NCBI RefSeq assembly: GCF_964355755.1
Contig: NC_092680.1
Span: forward strand, 4,131,001 to 4,195,000
Direction of reading: 5' to 3'
Length of the DNA: 64,000 bases
From: Antedon mediterranea
Taxonomy: Eukaryota > Echinodermata > Crinoidea > Comatulida > Antedonidae
Shown: positions 46,401 to 57,712 of the stretch, piece after piece
Layout of the letters: the number at the start of each line of letters is the position of its first letter
How positions within the stretch are numbered: the stretch's first letter is position 1
Notes under the pieces: model-generated
What the model saw: the letters and a program-made list of their open reading frames with translations, nothing else
The model's database searches: none
Told to the model about the DNA's origin: nothing
Translations under genes and position numbers: made by a program

Positions 46401-46430
46401 ATGTTTATTCGTGGACTCCAGTCAAAATAG
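37465..46430 (+). CDS. VPS28, ESCRT-I subunit, 225 aa
   Basis: Seven exons: 37465-37510, 38131-38159, 38717-38844, 39395-39500, 40472-40573, 42813-42958, 46310-46430 (678 nt, phases agree). It is nearly the length of human VPS28 (221 aa). VPS28 sits in the ESCRT-I headpiece with TSG101 and VPS37 on endosomes; its C-terminal four-helix domain links to ESCRT-II. Recognisable blocks: [52 protein letters not shown] (core domain, to about residue 120), [17 protein letters not shown], then the C-terminal domain with [18 protein letters not shown] and [14 protein letters not shown]. The N-terminus ([15 protein letters not shown]) is the variable part. The exon-4 donor is GTCTGT, which is weak. Poly(A) signal AATAAA at 46511. 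Introns contain MITEs C6, C7, D4, D6, E and LINE relics. Confidence 0.95.
38268..38560 (-). mobile_element. MITE family D, copy D4
   Basis: Reverse orientation to D2: AAAGTTATTCACTTCCGTAA, TTGTCTGACAGACAATTTAA, TTTTTGGTCAAAGTGAATTA and a right end GGGGACATTATATCTTT. In VPS28 intron 2. Confidence 0.7.
39252..39316 (-). repeat. tRNA-like SINE head S2
   Basis: On the minus strand a box-A-like TTGATGGTTATTGTGCTTGC and a box-B-like ATGGTTCAATCCTGACC are spaced as in a tRNA. No full cloverleaf. In VPS28 intron 3, antisense. Confidence 0.4.
39518..39765 (-). repeat. L2/CR1-like LINE 3' end
   Basis: Reading the minus strand: AGTGCTTAGAAACATTGTAC, AGGCGCTATACTGTATAAGA, then a tail of ATTATCATTATTATTATAAA. 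A CGCTATATAA motif followed by a short simple-repeat tail is typical of L2/CR1-type ends. In VPS28 intron 4. Confidence 0.55.
39869..39883 (+). repeat. Poly-G run of 15
   Basis: Uninterrupted G15 preceded by AAGTGTGTG in VPS28 intron 4. Confidence 0.9.
40143..40215 (+). repeat. MITE family D end fragment D6
   Basis: AAAGATATTATTAATATTGATCCCC and, 40 bases on, CCATTTTAATGTCACATAAT match the left end of family D. Confidence 0.4.
41041..41133 (+). mobile_element. MITE family C, truncated copy C6
   Basis: GTGATGTGCCCATATATGGA, TATCACTACCATATCTGGGC, and an eroded end GATAGTGTCGACAGAG. In VPS28 intron 5. Confidence 0.6.
41713..41857 (+). mobile_element. MITE family C, copy C7
   Basis: AAGCTCTGTCTATACTATCA at the left and TTTTTTTGTCAAACTAGTTT at the right; the last 20 bases of the right terminal repeat are missing. 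In VPS28 intron 5. Confidence 0.7.
42479..42719. mobile_element. MITE E, 241 bp, ends related to families A/B
   Basis: Left AAGCCTGGTTTCCATAAAAT, right ATTTCAATGGAAACCAGGCTT, with further matching blocks (CGCTACAC / GTGTAGCG). The interior has a second hairpin (CGGCAAAGTTGAAC, GTTCAACTTTGCCG-type) and CG-rich TCGGCGACA words. Flanked by TA on the left. In VPS28 intron 5. The end pattern AAGCYTGGTTYCCA is shared with families A and B. Confidence 0.75.
43150..43245 (+). repeat. Dispersed repeat H, copy H2
   Basis: TCACTGTGTCGGTCAGTTGG, AATTTGAGCATGAGATTGCA and GCCATGTATATGGCCTTGTT, same order as H1. In VPS28 intron 6. Confidence 0.6.
43401..43460 (-). repeat. tRNA-like SINE head S3
   Basis: Minus strand: box-A-like TGTGGGGCAGTGTTTTGGAC and box-B-like ATGAGTTCAAATCCAAATC at tRNA spacing. 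No cloverleaf. In VPS28 intron 6. Confidence 0.4.
43738..43896 (-). mobile_element. MITE family D, partial copy D5
   Basis: TTTTTTTCCGGGCTAATTTA, TATGGTCAAAGTGAGTAACC and AAAATTAAAACATCTTT match the left half of family D in reverse orientation. It overlaps a degraded AGTTCCCATTAGAGAC family-B end at 43686-43730. Confidence 0.55.
44038..44905 (-). pseudogene. LINE 3' fragment (reverse transcriptase C-terminus) R2
   Basis: A minus-strand frame ending at 44242 is open back to about 44900 and reads as polymerase C-terminus: [63 protein letters not shown] and [13 protein letters not shown] 200-base 3' UTR with (TA)n follows and ends in repeated AATAAAATAAAAT units at 44038-44085. It is 5' truncated and antisense inside VPS28 intron 6. 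The frame shows no stop over 220 codons, so it is young; this lineage differs from R1 and R3. Confidence 0.85.
45718..46070. repeat. Probable repeat with copy I2
   Basis: CACTTAGAGAGTGCAACCCT near 45885 and TTTAGCGGAGGTAATAAC near 46055 resemble the two ends of repeat I1. The CG-bearing block 45745-45840 is unlike its surroundings but has no recognised family. In VPS28 intron 6. Confidence 0.3.
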
Positions 46431-46510
46431 ATGACGCTGAGATGGATTAATGGTTGTTTGATTGTACGCTTTTTATAGGTTCAATTAAAGTACTTTGTAA
46501 AGTACTGTAC

Positions 46511-46516
46511 AATAAA
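46511..46516 (+). promoter_or_regulatory. Poly(A) signal of VPS28
   Basis: AATAAA 81 bases after the stop codon; MITE C8 starts about 15 bases later, so the cleavage site should fall at or just inside it. Confidence 0.6.
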
Positions 46517-46529
46517 GGGAACAATATCA

Positions 46530-46675
46530 AATATTGTTTGATAGTCAAACTTGATGTGACAAAAAAAGCATGATGTGCCCAAATATAGCAGTAATATGCC
46601 CAAATATTGTAGTGATATGTCCATATATGGGCACATTGCGTTGTCATACAAAGTGTGATAATGTAAACAGAGCTT
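46530..46675 (+). mobile_element. MITE family C, copy C8
   Basis: Interior GCATGATGTGCCCAAATATA and GTGATATGTCCATATATGGG; right end GTGATAATGTAAACAGAGCTT. The left end is eroded. It abuts the VPS28 polyadenylation region. Confidence 0.65.
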
Positions 46676-46676
46676 T

Positions 46677-48404
46677 GTTATATATTGACACATTGAGCAC
46701 ACGTAACCTCACTTCTTCCATAAAATAAAATTTATCTGATTCATATAGAAGAATGTACACTAGAAATGTGTGATCAAATAAAAAATAATTAAATAAAATA
46801 ACCATCTTTAGGGTGCAAAAATTTGCTATACAATTTGGCTGGCTGCACGAGAGTTCTAAAAGTTAGAGCGTCTCCCGTAGAAGTATCACACAATTTATTC
46901 TTTTGATTTGGGGACTTTTTTTCACTGCACAGATTTTCTGTACTGATTAAATGTTATTTATTCTCGAGAAAAATGACCAGGAAAGGCTTTTACAAAAGGG
47001 GATTATTTTAAAAAGTTGAGCAAACATATACCGTAATCTGTGATTGATATAGATATCTATTCCCAGGCATAGTAAAGATAATTTATGCATTACAAACAGG
47101 TTCCTGATGTGACTTTACTGTTGTGCTGCCCGCTGTTTACTGCATGAAATCTAATTAAATGCAGTAGTTTTTATCTTCAAAAACTAGCTTGTCATTTTGT
47201 TTTTTATAAATGTGTCAACATCTGACAGCAGGCACATCACTCCTAAATTGTATGATGTAAAATAAACAAAGCATACCATAGCATAGTTTTTTTTCAGTCC
47301 TGACACAAAGTGGCAGTGCCAGGATTTGAACCATAGATCAGTAAGCAGTCATGTAGGCCACCTACCAGTGCCACTAAACCATGCACAAATCAACAAGTTG
47401 TGAGTAGGCCTATTGTACAGCGCTGGCACTTTGTTTTGTTAAGTCAAGATAGTGCTTAGTGAAAAACTCTTAAGGCAAAATATTTGCTTTCATTTTATCT
47501 GATAGATTTTCCCAAATATTTCAATATTTTAAGTTGCATGGATTAACTATGATTGTACTTTTAAATTCAACTGATTTACACAAACTCGAATTTGAAAACG
47601 GATAAATATAAATTGGATACGCAGTGGATGTTTTGACACTGTTATTAAGCAATCTTGTAAAATACTATTGTTTTAATAGTCAAAAGATTAATAATCTTTT
47701 TTAAAGATTAATATAATTATGTACCAATAACCTTTCCATTTTTTTAAACACAATGTTTCAAATTATTAATGTACATATCAAATTGTGTTTAGTTTTGGTA
47801 GTACAATATGTTGTTGTGTATTAATTAGTGTATATTTTAGGTAATATTTAAAAAATACCTTGTTTTTTTGTTTATTCATGTTATGTATACTATTCTTATG
47901 TAGTTGTAGTGTAATGTAACTTACAATGGCGATGTTAAATTTTTCATAAAATTTGAAATGTCGACATTGTGTATTATTTATTACAATTACTAAAATTAAT
48001 ATGTGTAGTAATCACTGATTGGTGTTACTATTAATAAAGTAATATTTTAGAGGTACAGTTAAATTTGTTTTTGTTCTTCAAGATAGTCACAATTGTGTAT
48101 AGCCTCAAATGTGCTTCCAAATGCGAAGTGTATTGCTAAATTGAACAAGAAATATTTTTTACAAAAATCGCCGCTCATCTCACGATAACAACCGTCTACA
48201 TGCATCTCAATATTTATCTTCAAATTTATTCATAGTCTCTCTTTTCCCAGACGTGCTTTGGGGTGTGCGCATGCTCAGTCCAAGTTTCCAAATACCCATT
48301 TTTTTAGCCGTAGTAAACTATAAGCTATCGCATGCTTCCGTTCTCTTGAATAGAACTGCCTAAAGGAGCGGCGCGGAAAAAAAAAGCTGTATTACTTCTT
48401 CTAC
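46677..48404. other. Gene-poor stretch with one SINE head
   Basis: No exon supported. A tRNA-like head (S4) is listed separately; the remainder is AT-rich unique DNA. Confidence 0.4.
47311..47386 (-). repeat. tRNA-like SINE head S4
   Basis: Minus strand: GCATGGTTTAGTGGCACTGG (box A like) and ATGGTTCAAATCCTGGCACT (box B like). The outer segments GTGGCA and TGCCAC can pair, giving a partial cloverleaf, but the D and anticodon arms do not fold well. Probably a SINE or a tRNA relic. Confidence 0.45.
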
Positions 48405-48812
48405 TTATGAGTTGCGGACTCTCCAGAAGGTGGAGAATTGGGCAGCTCGCTTGGTGATGTGTGCAAAAAAGGACGATCATGTTACACGATGTTACTACCC
48501 GTGGAGTCGCGTGTTCAATTAAGATCCTGCTGCTTGTGTTCCGATGCCTAAATAGTTGCGCTCCCAAATACCTCTCAGAATTACTGACAATCAAGGAGAG
48601 AAAGTGAGAACTAAGATCTAGTCATGAGGTGCTACTGGACATTCTGAGGAGCAAGCATAGTTGGGAATACTTTCAGTATTGCTGGACCTGGACTTTGAAC
48701 ATTAAACAAACATCATTATTGAGCAAACTCAAACTTTTGATATTTTTGGCAGCGCCATGAGCAATGACTGTTGGAATGGCGCTATATAAATCGAACGATT
48801 GATTGATTGATA
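48405..48812 (+). pseudogene. CR1/L2-type LINE 3' relic R3
   Basis: Frame-shifted remains of the polymerase end: LRTLQKVENWAARLVM, a shift, IKILLLVFRCLNSCAPKYLS, ELRSSHEVLLDIL and FSIAGPGL. The 3' end is a short hairpin, then GGCGCTATATAAATCGAACG and a (TTGA) tail, the classic CR1/L2 terminus. Several stops and shifts mark it as an old copy. Confidence 0.85.
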
Positions 48813-48839
48813 CTTTTTAACAAACCAAAATCGAAGAAA

Positions 48840-48968
48840 ATGTAGTTCCCACTAAAACAATACTAAATCAAATTTCCTATAATTATTACCCTTTGTAACG
48901 TACCGACGCAATGTAAGGAAATGTCCAATAATTTAGCTTTCTCCCACCTGCGTGAAATCAAACCTAAC
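48840..48968 (+). mobile_element. MITE family A relic
   Basis: GTAGTTCCCACTAAAACAAT, then TAACGTACCGACGCAATGTA and CCCACCTGCGTGAAATCAAA match the left half of family A. The right end is gone. Confidence 0.5.
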
Positions 48969-49797
48969 TATAATAGTGATAAGGAGTAACATTAAAGAGT
49001 GTAGACTTAATTCGAAACAGTTAGGCCTAAGACAAAATTATTATAAATCAGATTTTAGATGTTAAGAATAATTTAATTTTTACGGAATATCCAGTACTGT
49101 ACTTGTATTATAATCTTATTTACCTCTATGTAACTTATATAAAAGTGAATGTAACAATCATGTCTCGGCTTAATTGGAACCAGGAAAAAAAAATTATATA
49201 TTGTTTATTCTTAAATCCGTTGAGGACCACCAAGTGTTGTTTTTGCAAAATCACATTTAGAATTAATTTTTTTTCGGAAAATCCAATATTTTTATTATAA
49301 ATTTGTTTACCTGTTTTTATATTACTTTGAAACTTTATTTACGTAGGTATTTTTATTTGTATTGCTGAGTTTCAGCGTAATACATAAATCGTTCCAATAC
49401 CGTGTTGTGTTTTAAACGCGTGTTTTTTTGTCGTAACCTACCGGATATACATTATTATTTACTATTGTATAGTATAATTTCAAATCAAAATCAATCACTG
49501 CAACGTGTAAATAGCCTTTGTTTATATGACGTCATGTTTTGTATACGTACGTATTTACAGTCATCCCGCCCATCTTAATTACGAAAAATCAGACATTTAC
49601 CCGATCCATCGTCTGCAAACATTGATGGAGCGAAACACATTACCTACTATGTTTGTATGTTTAAATTCGATCGTCATATCAGAAACTTCAAACCTCTCCA
49701 ATTGAAATCCTCGACGTTATTAGTAACTTATCTATTTTGTATTATTATCTTAGCCTATAAACAATGAAGATGAGAAAATATGTGAGAACGAGAAACT
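48969..49797. other. Intergenic, nothing recognised
   Basis: AT-rich with frames up to 65 codons that show no protein features. Confidence 0.4.
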
Positions 49798-49800
49798 TAC

Positions 49801-49862
49801 CTCGACAGAGATTCGAACCCGGAATTAGAGGGACTTCTTTACCTTTGACGGTGCAGTGAAAG
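49801..49862 (-). repeat. tRNA-like SINE head S5
   Basis: Minus strand: GGTAAAGAAGTCCCTCTAAT followed by CCGGGTTCGAATCTCTGTCG, with a perfect box B (GGTTCGAATC). The T stem is imperfect and the acceptor arm does not pair, so a SINE head is more likely than a tRNA gene. Confidence 0.45.
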
Positions 49863-50249
49863 CAATTATGTCCCAAATGTCCTTACAGACAACAAATTGA
49901 TACGGCTATATCCCATGTAAAGTAAATGTATTCACCAGACGGAGTATACGAAGATGTTTCGCTAGCCAAAAGCATTAACACAAAAGTCGAGACCTACTCT
50001 ATCTCATCTTGAACCGTACATCCGATACTCATGCCTCTGTCAACTTTTAACCATTCGGCCATGTTAGAACTGCAATTTCTCACCAACAATGTGTTTGTTA
50101 GACCAATTTAACTAATTTACATACCATTTCACTCGAACCAAACCACGACCACCTATATGCAAATTAGCAACAACGTAACACACGTTGAATTTTGAGAAGT
50201 ATTGAAAATGGTTATAAAAGTAAGTCAAGTAACGTTGTACACAACCAAT

Positions 50250-50400
50250 AAAGGCCACTCCGAGAGTTCATACCTCCGTCTAAAGTATAATTCCCTACAT
50301 ATGATTTTCCTCGACATTTTAAAAATGTATCTGTGTGTCTTGGTGCTGAGTGTGATTTATTTATTATTATTATTAATAATATTTTTTATTTTTATTATGA
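50250..50400 (+). repeat. Dispersed repeat I, copy I3
   Basis: GCCACTCCGAGAGTTCATAC and CTCCGTCTAAAGTATAATTC match I1 (29698); later GTGTGTCTTGGTGCTGAGTGTG matches GTGTGTCTTAATGCTG. The far end is not recognisable. Confidence 0.5.
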
Positions 50401-50429
50401 ACCTCACGTTACGTTAAAACTGCTCAGTA

Positions 50430-51289
50430 CCAGATCGCCAACCTCTGAAAATTGTCTTCTATCTTAACACTTAACAAAATAATAAAAAGCGGTCCAGAAT
50501 TGGGATCCTGGTCCGGATTGCCTCCAAAATAATAACAATAACTTTTTTTCTCTCTATTGTGGGGATTTCACCCACTTTTATTTCTTGTATAAAATATTAT
50601 TATTATATATCATATTTAATTTTATATAATAAATGTATTTTTATTGTTATATTTAGGCCTATATTCTTCACATGTGACGTGTTCATTAATAATAATGTTT
50701 CTCTACTCTATATTCATACAGGTGTATATAACTGTTCTTACACATTATGACAATACAATAATAATAATAATCATAAAATAACTATAATATTCATAAATCA
50801 TTATAGGCCTAAGTATTTAAACTCATTTCTCACCTATAACGTAGACATATTCATTAATACTTTAAACATTGAAGAAGATTAAAGATTCAATTTTAATTGC
50901 CAATTTAAAATGGAAATAATATGAGTACAATTTTCAAACATTTAAAATTCAATTTAATAAAAATTATTACTATATAAAAATATTCAAGCATTCTTGAGAT
51001 ATATTATTTATAACAATCAATATTTAAAAACAGACGTGAAATACCACAAGGATACTATATTTTTAAAGCAACCTATAAGAACATCAAAAATTGAAAGAAG
51101 TGAGAGTGTCTGCATTAAGTTGATGATGTAGCTAAGTTGTTACACTTGCTATTTATAAACCATCAGTCACACTGATGTCAAATACAATGACGTTTTAATT
51201 AATCATTGAGATTACAAACAAACAAAAACAATGCCAAATAGCAAATAAATATACAAAATAAATAGACATGAAATATTTCTTATTTTTTA
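50430..51289. other. Intergenic, nothing recognised
   Basis: Very AT-rich; no supported exon or repeat. Confidence 0.4.
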
Positions 51290-51405
51290 GACTCGTCTAC
51301 ACTATCAAACTAGTTTGCCAAAAAAAGTATAATGTGCCCAAATATGGCAGTGATGTGCCCAAATATGACATCATCATGTCTATTTATGGGTAGTTGTGCT
51401 TCTCG
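51290..51405 (+). mobile_element. MITE family C, truncated copy C9
   Basis: CGTCTACACTATCAAACTAG, then GTATAATGTGCCCAAATATG and GACATCATCATGTC. Right end missing. Confidence 0.6.
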
Positions 51406-52452
51406 TTTTTTTTTCGAATATAACCTGTTTATAATCAATTATCTCTCTGTTTTAAGAAGTAACAGCGCATCTTTTAATATCGTACGTCGCTGTATATAAG
51501 ATTCGTATTGACGTTAGCGATGCAATAACACGCGCTACTGTATTCTGCAGCAAAAGGGAAATTCCCATTACGTCATTACTAGTAAATATAGCCTCTTGCA
51601 AATAAAGACCTTGTTGACAGAATTGGTGTTCTATTTACCTTAATTTTAATGAGTATAATGTTAATTATAATAACATTATTCACATGACTGTTTATCACAA
51701 AACATATTTATTGTTTTAGTTTTCGATCACAATGACATAATAATGTAAACGCACCATTATTATTGATGCTCATAGAACCAATAATAACAAGAATTGCGTA
51801 GAACAATAACTTGGCACTACTTTGATCCTCAAAAATACATAGGCCTAATATGTGATAATGATAACAAGAAAATTATGACGATGACGTAATGACGATGACG
51901 TAATGGTGATGATAAAGCTTATATCTCAGCAAAAATAATAATTTAAAAAATCGATGACAATGATACAGTAATAGCAATGATGCCTATGACTGTTATTAAT
52001 ATTTTTGTTATCTTGTGATAAATGTTGCAATGGAGAAATATACTTCTTCAACATAATATTTTTAATTTTAATAATCAACAATTTAATCAAGCAAAAAAAA
52101 CATATTAAAAATTTAAATAACTGTTTAATGGTATGTTTCTTCTTGATTTAATTTGTTAATGTTATTATATCATCACTATTAATAGAAATAAATGTTTATG
52201 AAATGAAAACTGATTTATTTATTCGTTCCTTTATTTATTCTTCCATTCGCTAATTTTTTTTTTTTATTCTTCATTAATTTTAAAAATACAATCCTTTTTT
52301 TTTCTGGTATTTAACTGATTCACTACGTCAGGTTAATGTTATGACACCTTCATATCCTTAATTAGTGTAGTGTTTACTCGATGACGTGGTTTTTGTGATG
52401 TAACTAAGTGTACGTTAATTATATATACATTATACTATTTTTTCTAATCCTC
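51406..52452. other. Intergenic, nothing recognised
   Basis: AT-rich. Short direct repeat ATGACGATGACGTA at 51877-51902. No exon supported. Confidence 0.4.
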
Positions 52453-52640
52453 TAAAGCTCTGTCTATACACTATCAAACTTTATACAATCACCGAAACAC
52501 TCTTTCATTTCAAAAATTTGACCAAAAAAAACGTGATATGTCCATATATAGGCATGATGATGTCATATCACTACCATATTTGGTTATATCACTACCATAT
52601 TTGGTTATATCACACTATTCTGATCGTGTAGACAGAACTT
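52453..52640 (-). mobile_element. MITE family C, copy C10
   Basis: AAGCTCTGTCTATACACTAT at the left, GATCGTGTAGACAGAACTTA at the right; 'TTTGGTTATATCACTACCAT' duplicated internally. Longer than other copies (188 bp) because of a 25-base segment near the left end and the internal duplication. Confidence 0.7.
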
Positions 52641-55600
52641 AAGATAACCATCACTCGTATGTCATAGTTTAGGTATTTCCTTTTTCTTTCAATTTAATAT
52701 TCTTTGATCTCAAAATAGTTTGTAAGAGAATGAAGATTAAATTAAACAATACAGTAAATTCCATCAGAATTAAATTGTTTAAAGAAAAGAAAATATACCA
52801 ATTACTTGTATTTGGTATTTCAGAGGAAATCAAGTTCTTATTTAAAAAGTTTATCAAGTTTACATATATAAATGATTATATACGTATTGTATGTATATAA
52901 TTCTCTATTTATTAGCATCTTTAGTGATGGAACTTATAATTAAGGGTCCTCAATAAAACAAACAAAGGCATATAAAATATACAGTATTTGATATTCAAAC
53001 CAAAGGTATATCAAAAGTAAATGTATAATTATAAATAGTATATAAATTAAATAATATAAAACATCAATTAAGTACCTAACTTATCGACTGTAATTAAACA
53101 TATATAATAATATAAGTTATACATTTCATTTCATTTATTTATTCATGGTCAACCACAGTAAAACATTACATTGTTAGGAATTATTTTCGTTTGCTTAAAG
53201 TTAAAAGGTTAAAAATGCTCATAAAAATACAGTATTAGGTTAACATTTTTTAAACATTTTAAAATTTGGTAAAATAAAAATACAATACATTATTTAAAAT
53301 AATACAAAATACAAGCAAGATTGATGTGTGTAAGGGTATAGCATAACATGATCAACGTTTCCATGTTCCATTTAATTACCTCATTGCAATAGCGAGAAAC
53401 GAGTTTCTTATCCTGCTGGTTTTCCATTTGGCTACACTAAACGCCCTGACTTACTAAAGACAAGGTAATGATGGAGAGGGTGATATTCATCCGACATAAT
53501 TACTTTATATTTCTGTTAACTTTGGCGTTCTTTATTTCTATTATTCTGTAAGCTGTTTTCTTTTTAATATGTTTTACAGGTTCATTTTCTTCTGATTTAA
53601 TTTTTACTTAATTAAGATACATTTGGGCAAGATTATGGAAACATTGAGGCGTGACGGGTCACATGACGACAATGCGAAATAGCTTTACGTAAAATAGCTC
53701 GAATTAGCAACCCAGGATCGATCCACGGGAAAACATTCTCGTGGGCGATGTCCGTTTCACGTGATACAAATGGATTGACTTGAATTCATTAATAAATACA
53801 AATTTTCATCTAGATAAGCCAAAATTACAAAATACAAGGAAGAAACGTTGTCATACAATATAGGCATACCAACTCAAATTAAACGAAGGTGTGTTGTATA
53901 ATGTAGGCAATTTAAAAAAAAACACAAATTTAACTAGATCTGATTAGATAAGCCAAATATTTATAAATATATATAAATCCAAAGGCAAATTACTGAAAAA
54001 AATGATAATTCTGTAGGTATCAGTGGCTGGATTTCAATGGAGATAAAAAAAGGGCGAAAATCTAAATAAAAACGATGAAGTAAAACAGCCAGAAAAGTTA
54101 TCAGAGCTTTCTATATATATTATGTTGTATAAAAGCCATGCATATACATACACACACACATCATACATACAAAGTCAAAAATAAAATAAATATATATGCA
54201 GGATCAATTTGGTGATAATATTAGTTGATTTTAGCATAGCACAGTCAATCATGCAATTACTTTGAATTCAAATGTTTTACGCATAGATGAAACAGTTTGT
54301 GAAAAGCATTGATATAACCTGTGAGAAAAGCGAGAAGGTATGTTTTTTTAAATAAAGAAAAAACCTGAATGTTTAATCTGGTGCCACTTGTCAACTGGTA
54401 TATAGCGACAAACTTATGAGCGGGAATTCACCTAATCCTAACGATAACATATCATTCATTACACTTATTTTACAGTGCTAGGGATTTTCCTCCTTTGCTA
54501 AATTGTAAAAACTTCAGCGTGACAAGGACAAACAATAATGCAAGCTTTGATAAAATAGAATATTAGTATTTTACATATAATATATATTTAATAAACATAT
54601 ATAGTATTTCCTCATAGCGTGGTGGAGGGATAATTCCTACATGCTGTAGTCTGTGTTCGATTTAACTTGTTTACAAGCTCGACGCAGTAAGTAGTAGTAG
54701 TAGTACAATATCTAGGATACGTACGTCTAGTACAACTCTCTGCATGGGATGAATAGTAACAAAAGAACTTTACGCTTCAATTGATGTGAACCTTTCTGAG
54801 AGTTGGTTCATTGTTTCTGCTTCAATCCGAGAAATACTGATAGATATTGATACACTATAGTGCTGAATAACTAATAATGATAGAATTTTCAACTAAAATC
54901 AGATCTAAAAGCCAAGTTTTAAATATGTTATTTAGATATTTTAGAACTCCTCTATATTTTTCTCATATGAGTCTTGTACAAAGAAACAGCACCTTACAAT
55001 GTCCTGTCTCCTGTCTATAACCTTTCTCTGAAACCATACCATGTCTCTTTTCCCACACGTTATGTCAATGCTTGTTTGGAAAACAATTCGAAAAGCCAAG
55101 CATTGGTTGATAAATTTATATAAAGATATTTTAGAACCTCTAGGCCTATACATTGCATAATATAATTCCAAACACTATTTATATATAGTGAAAACAGTAT
55201 AAATATGTGATCATTTTTGTGAGAGTTAAAAACAATTTCCAAGTGGGTAAGAGGAAATTCGGTACTCTTTATTTTTACTTCTTAGGCCTACATATTACAG
55301 CATAATCGATTGGTATCTCGTTCGTCTAAAAGTGAGGTGATATTTAAATAAAGCACCATTCAAATTCACACTTAATCAGCAAAAGTATACTTTATCATTT
55401 ATTTGTTTTCCTACATCTTGTTAACGGTTTCTTTCTTGAAGTAAGTAAATGTCACTTTGAAACTGAAACTGATACAATACTATATTTATTTTCTCTCTCT
55501 CTCCCCCTCTCTCTCTCTCTCTCTTTGTTAGTTGCGTCCCACATTTTATTCTTTCCATTTATAAAATATTTTAATACAAGCAAGTTCTTTATATATTAAA

Positions 55601-56489
55601 AGTCATTTCTCGGTATACATAATCCCTGCTTTGGGTTACCCTTTCGGGGATACCACAAGTTAAAAGACCACTGCCATTAAAATAAAACAATTCAAATAAA
55701 ACGAACGATGGGAACAATGCTGACAATTATTAACATTGTTAAGTCACAAAGCAAGTTTTACTTTATAAATTTGTGAAATATTTTGTTTAGAAGAAAATTC
55801 ATTGTGTGTGTATGAATTGCTCAACATTCTACAAAAAAAGGGAAAGATTTATAAGTTGAATCGATCCTGGTTTGATTAAAAATGAATTACACGATAAGCT
55901 AACATTTACGGTTCCTATCTTGGAATAGCTTCGGGTCAGGTAAGCCAGATTTGTCGCTAGACTGGGTATTACAGGTATGGTCACCTGACATACTATAACA
56001 AAAGAAACAGATAAATAAACGCTTGAATGAGCAGGTGTCGGAGTTTCCCTCCTGCTATCATCCTGTTCATTAGCCATTGTAGTGTCAGTCACGAGATATT
56101 TTTCCAAAGTCGTAATTTTTTAATATCTTTATTTCAACATGTATTAAAATAGGTTAGCTTTGTCATGTTTTTGTGAACATAAAATGTTACAAGAGGCAAT
56201 AACAGAAAATGAAATTCCATGATAATAAATAATAGGCACACATTTTTTTTAATATTAAACTTTCACTTTTTCATCAGTGGTACTTAAAAATAGTGGTGAA
56301 GTCAAGCTTGAACTATCCATAAATATCTTAAACTAAACAATATGTCTTACCAGTTACATATCAAACAACATATTTATCTTAAACTAAACAATATCAAAAC
56401 ACACGCAAAAAAACCCCCCAAAACACAAAAAAAGTCAAATGCTAAATAAGATCAATCAAATAATAAATCGAGAAAATAATCAACCAATA
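52641..56489. other. Gene-poor stretch
   Basis: No exon with acceptable splice signals. Contains a possible minus-strand LINE tail at 53120-53165 (CCATGAATAAATAAATGAAA), a CT-dinucleotide run at 55492-55525, and a frame of 92 codons at 55829-56107 (minus) with hydrophobic segments but no recognised family. Confidence 0.4.
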
Positions 56490-56695
56490 CGTCATCAACA
56501 TCGTCATCATCAGTGTCATCGTCATCGTCATAATCATCATTATCATTATCAACTTCACCATCATCGTCATCATCTTCTTCCTCAACATCATCCTCAACAT
56601 CCCCGCAATCACAATTATCAGCCTCATCATCATCCTCATCATCTTCTTCCTCAACATCATCCTCATCATCATCACCACCATCCTCACATTTTATG
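56490..56695 (+). repeat. CATCAT/CCTCAT microsatellite
   Basis: Imperfect CAT, CGTCAT and CTTCTTCCTCAACATCATC units over about 200 bases. The phrase TCATCATCTTCTTCCTCAAC occurs twice, 72 bases apart. The three overlapping pseudo-ORFs are artefacts of the repeat. Confidence 0.8.
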
Positions 56696-56699
56696 GTCA

Positions 56700-57638
56700 G
56701 GGTTTCATTATTAGTTAGAATAAACTTTAAAATTCTATCCATTTACAAAAAAGGGAACAAAATACTGTATAATAAAATAATATCCTTTTATTCAGAGAAG
56801 AGTAAAATTACACTGGTTTTTATTCTACTATTTTAATTTTAGATTAGGATTCACTTTGACAATTTTTTCACAGTATTTAAAAATAAATAGACAAAGTTGA
56901 GCTTATAACGTTAAACCATGTCCACTTTATCCCCCCTTTTCAATATTACTTTTTATACCATAACCATTTTATAATGAAATATAAGTTTATTGTATTTACA
57001 TGTTTATTTCCCAATTTTAACAAGTATATTATATAGACTGTAATCTGAATGTAGCGTATCTAGAAAGAAAATGAAAAACGAGCTGTTCGATCAAGTTATA
57101 ATATTTGATTTTAACACTAATAATCAATAACAACATGCTAACAAAGTGAACGTTGTATTTATACATTTTTGATATTTTAATGTTTAAGAGTCAGCTAACA
57201 CCATGATGACTGGGCTAAGGGTAACATCTGTATGCTATTAAAATTTCTTATTGTAATAATGTCAACGCTTTTTTTGAGTTTTTAAGAAAAAACGGCTACG
57301 TAATAGAGTCAATATTATTCCTGTTAAAAAACACATTCAATTTGGGTACTATATCTTCATGGAATTTGGCTACATAGAATTGTTTATTTGTGTTACCATG
57401 CTTCTGTGATTACAACTTTCAAAATTTTTTGTTGTTTTTGTGAAAGTCAAATTAGACAATTCATTAATTACACTATTTATATAAATACCGCAATTCGTGT
57501 ACTCAGGAACTTGTAACTTATAAACACAAAGTGTGAACACGTTCTTATGTTTGATTTTCTGGTGATTTGAACAAAATCAAAGAAGATTAAGTAACCTGAT
57601 AGTCGAACTACTGATGCTTTACAAAATACAAACTACCT
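56700..57638. other. Intergenic upstream of IL-17 gene
   Basis: AT-rich with nothing recognised before the IL-17 promoter. Confidence 0.4.
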
Positions 57639-57650
57639 GGAAGATTTCCC
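57639..57650. promoter_or_regulatory. Possible Rel/NF-kB-like site
   Basis: GGAAGATTTCCC is a near-palindrome of the GGGRNWTTCC type, 63 bases upstream of the IL-17 TATA box. One base longer than the usual kB site, so tentative. Confidence 0.25.
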
Positions 57651-57712
57651 AGAGGGAAATAAATATATAAGTTATAGTTGTGGAATGTTACCTTAAATAG
57701 ATTATACTGCTT

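Noticed and set aside
48325-48594. Minus-strand ORF of 89 codons
   Set aside because: Antisense shadow of the CR1/L2 relic R3.
55829-56107. Minus-strand ORF of 92 codons
   Set aside because: Partly hydrophobic but with no recognised motif, no splice or promoter signals, and AT-driven composition.
56439-56742. ORFs of 81-96 codons rich in His, Asp and Glu
   Set aside because: Same kind of microsatellite artefact; the acidic stretch is only GAT/GAG repeated.
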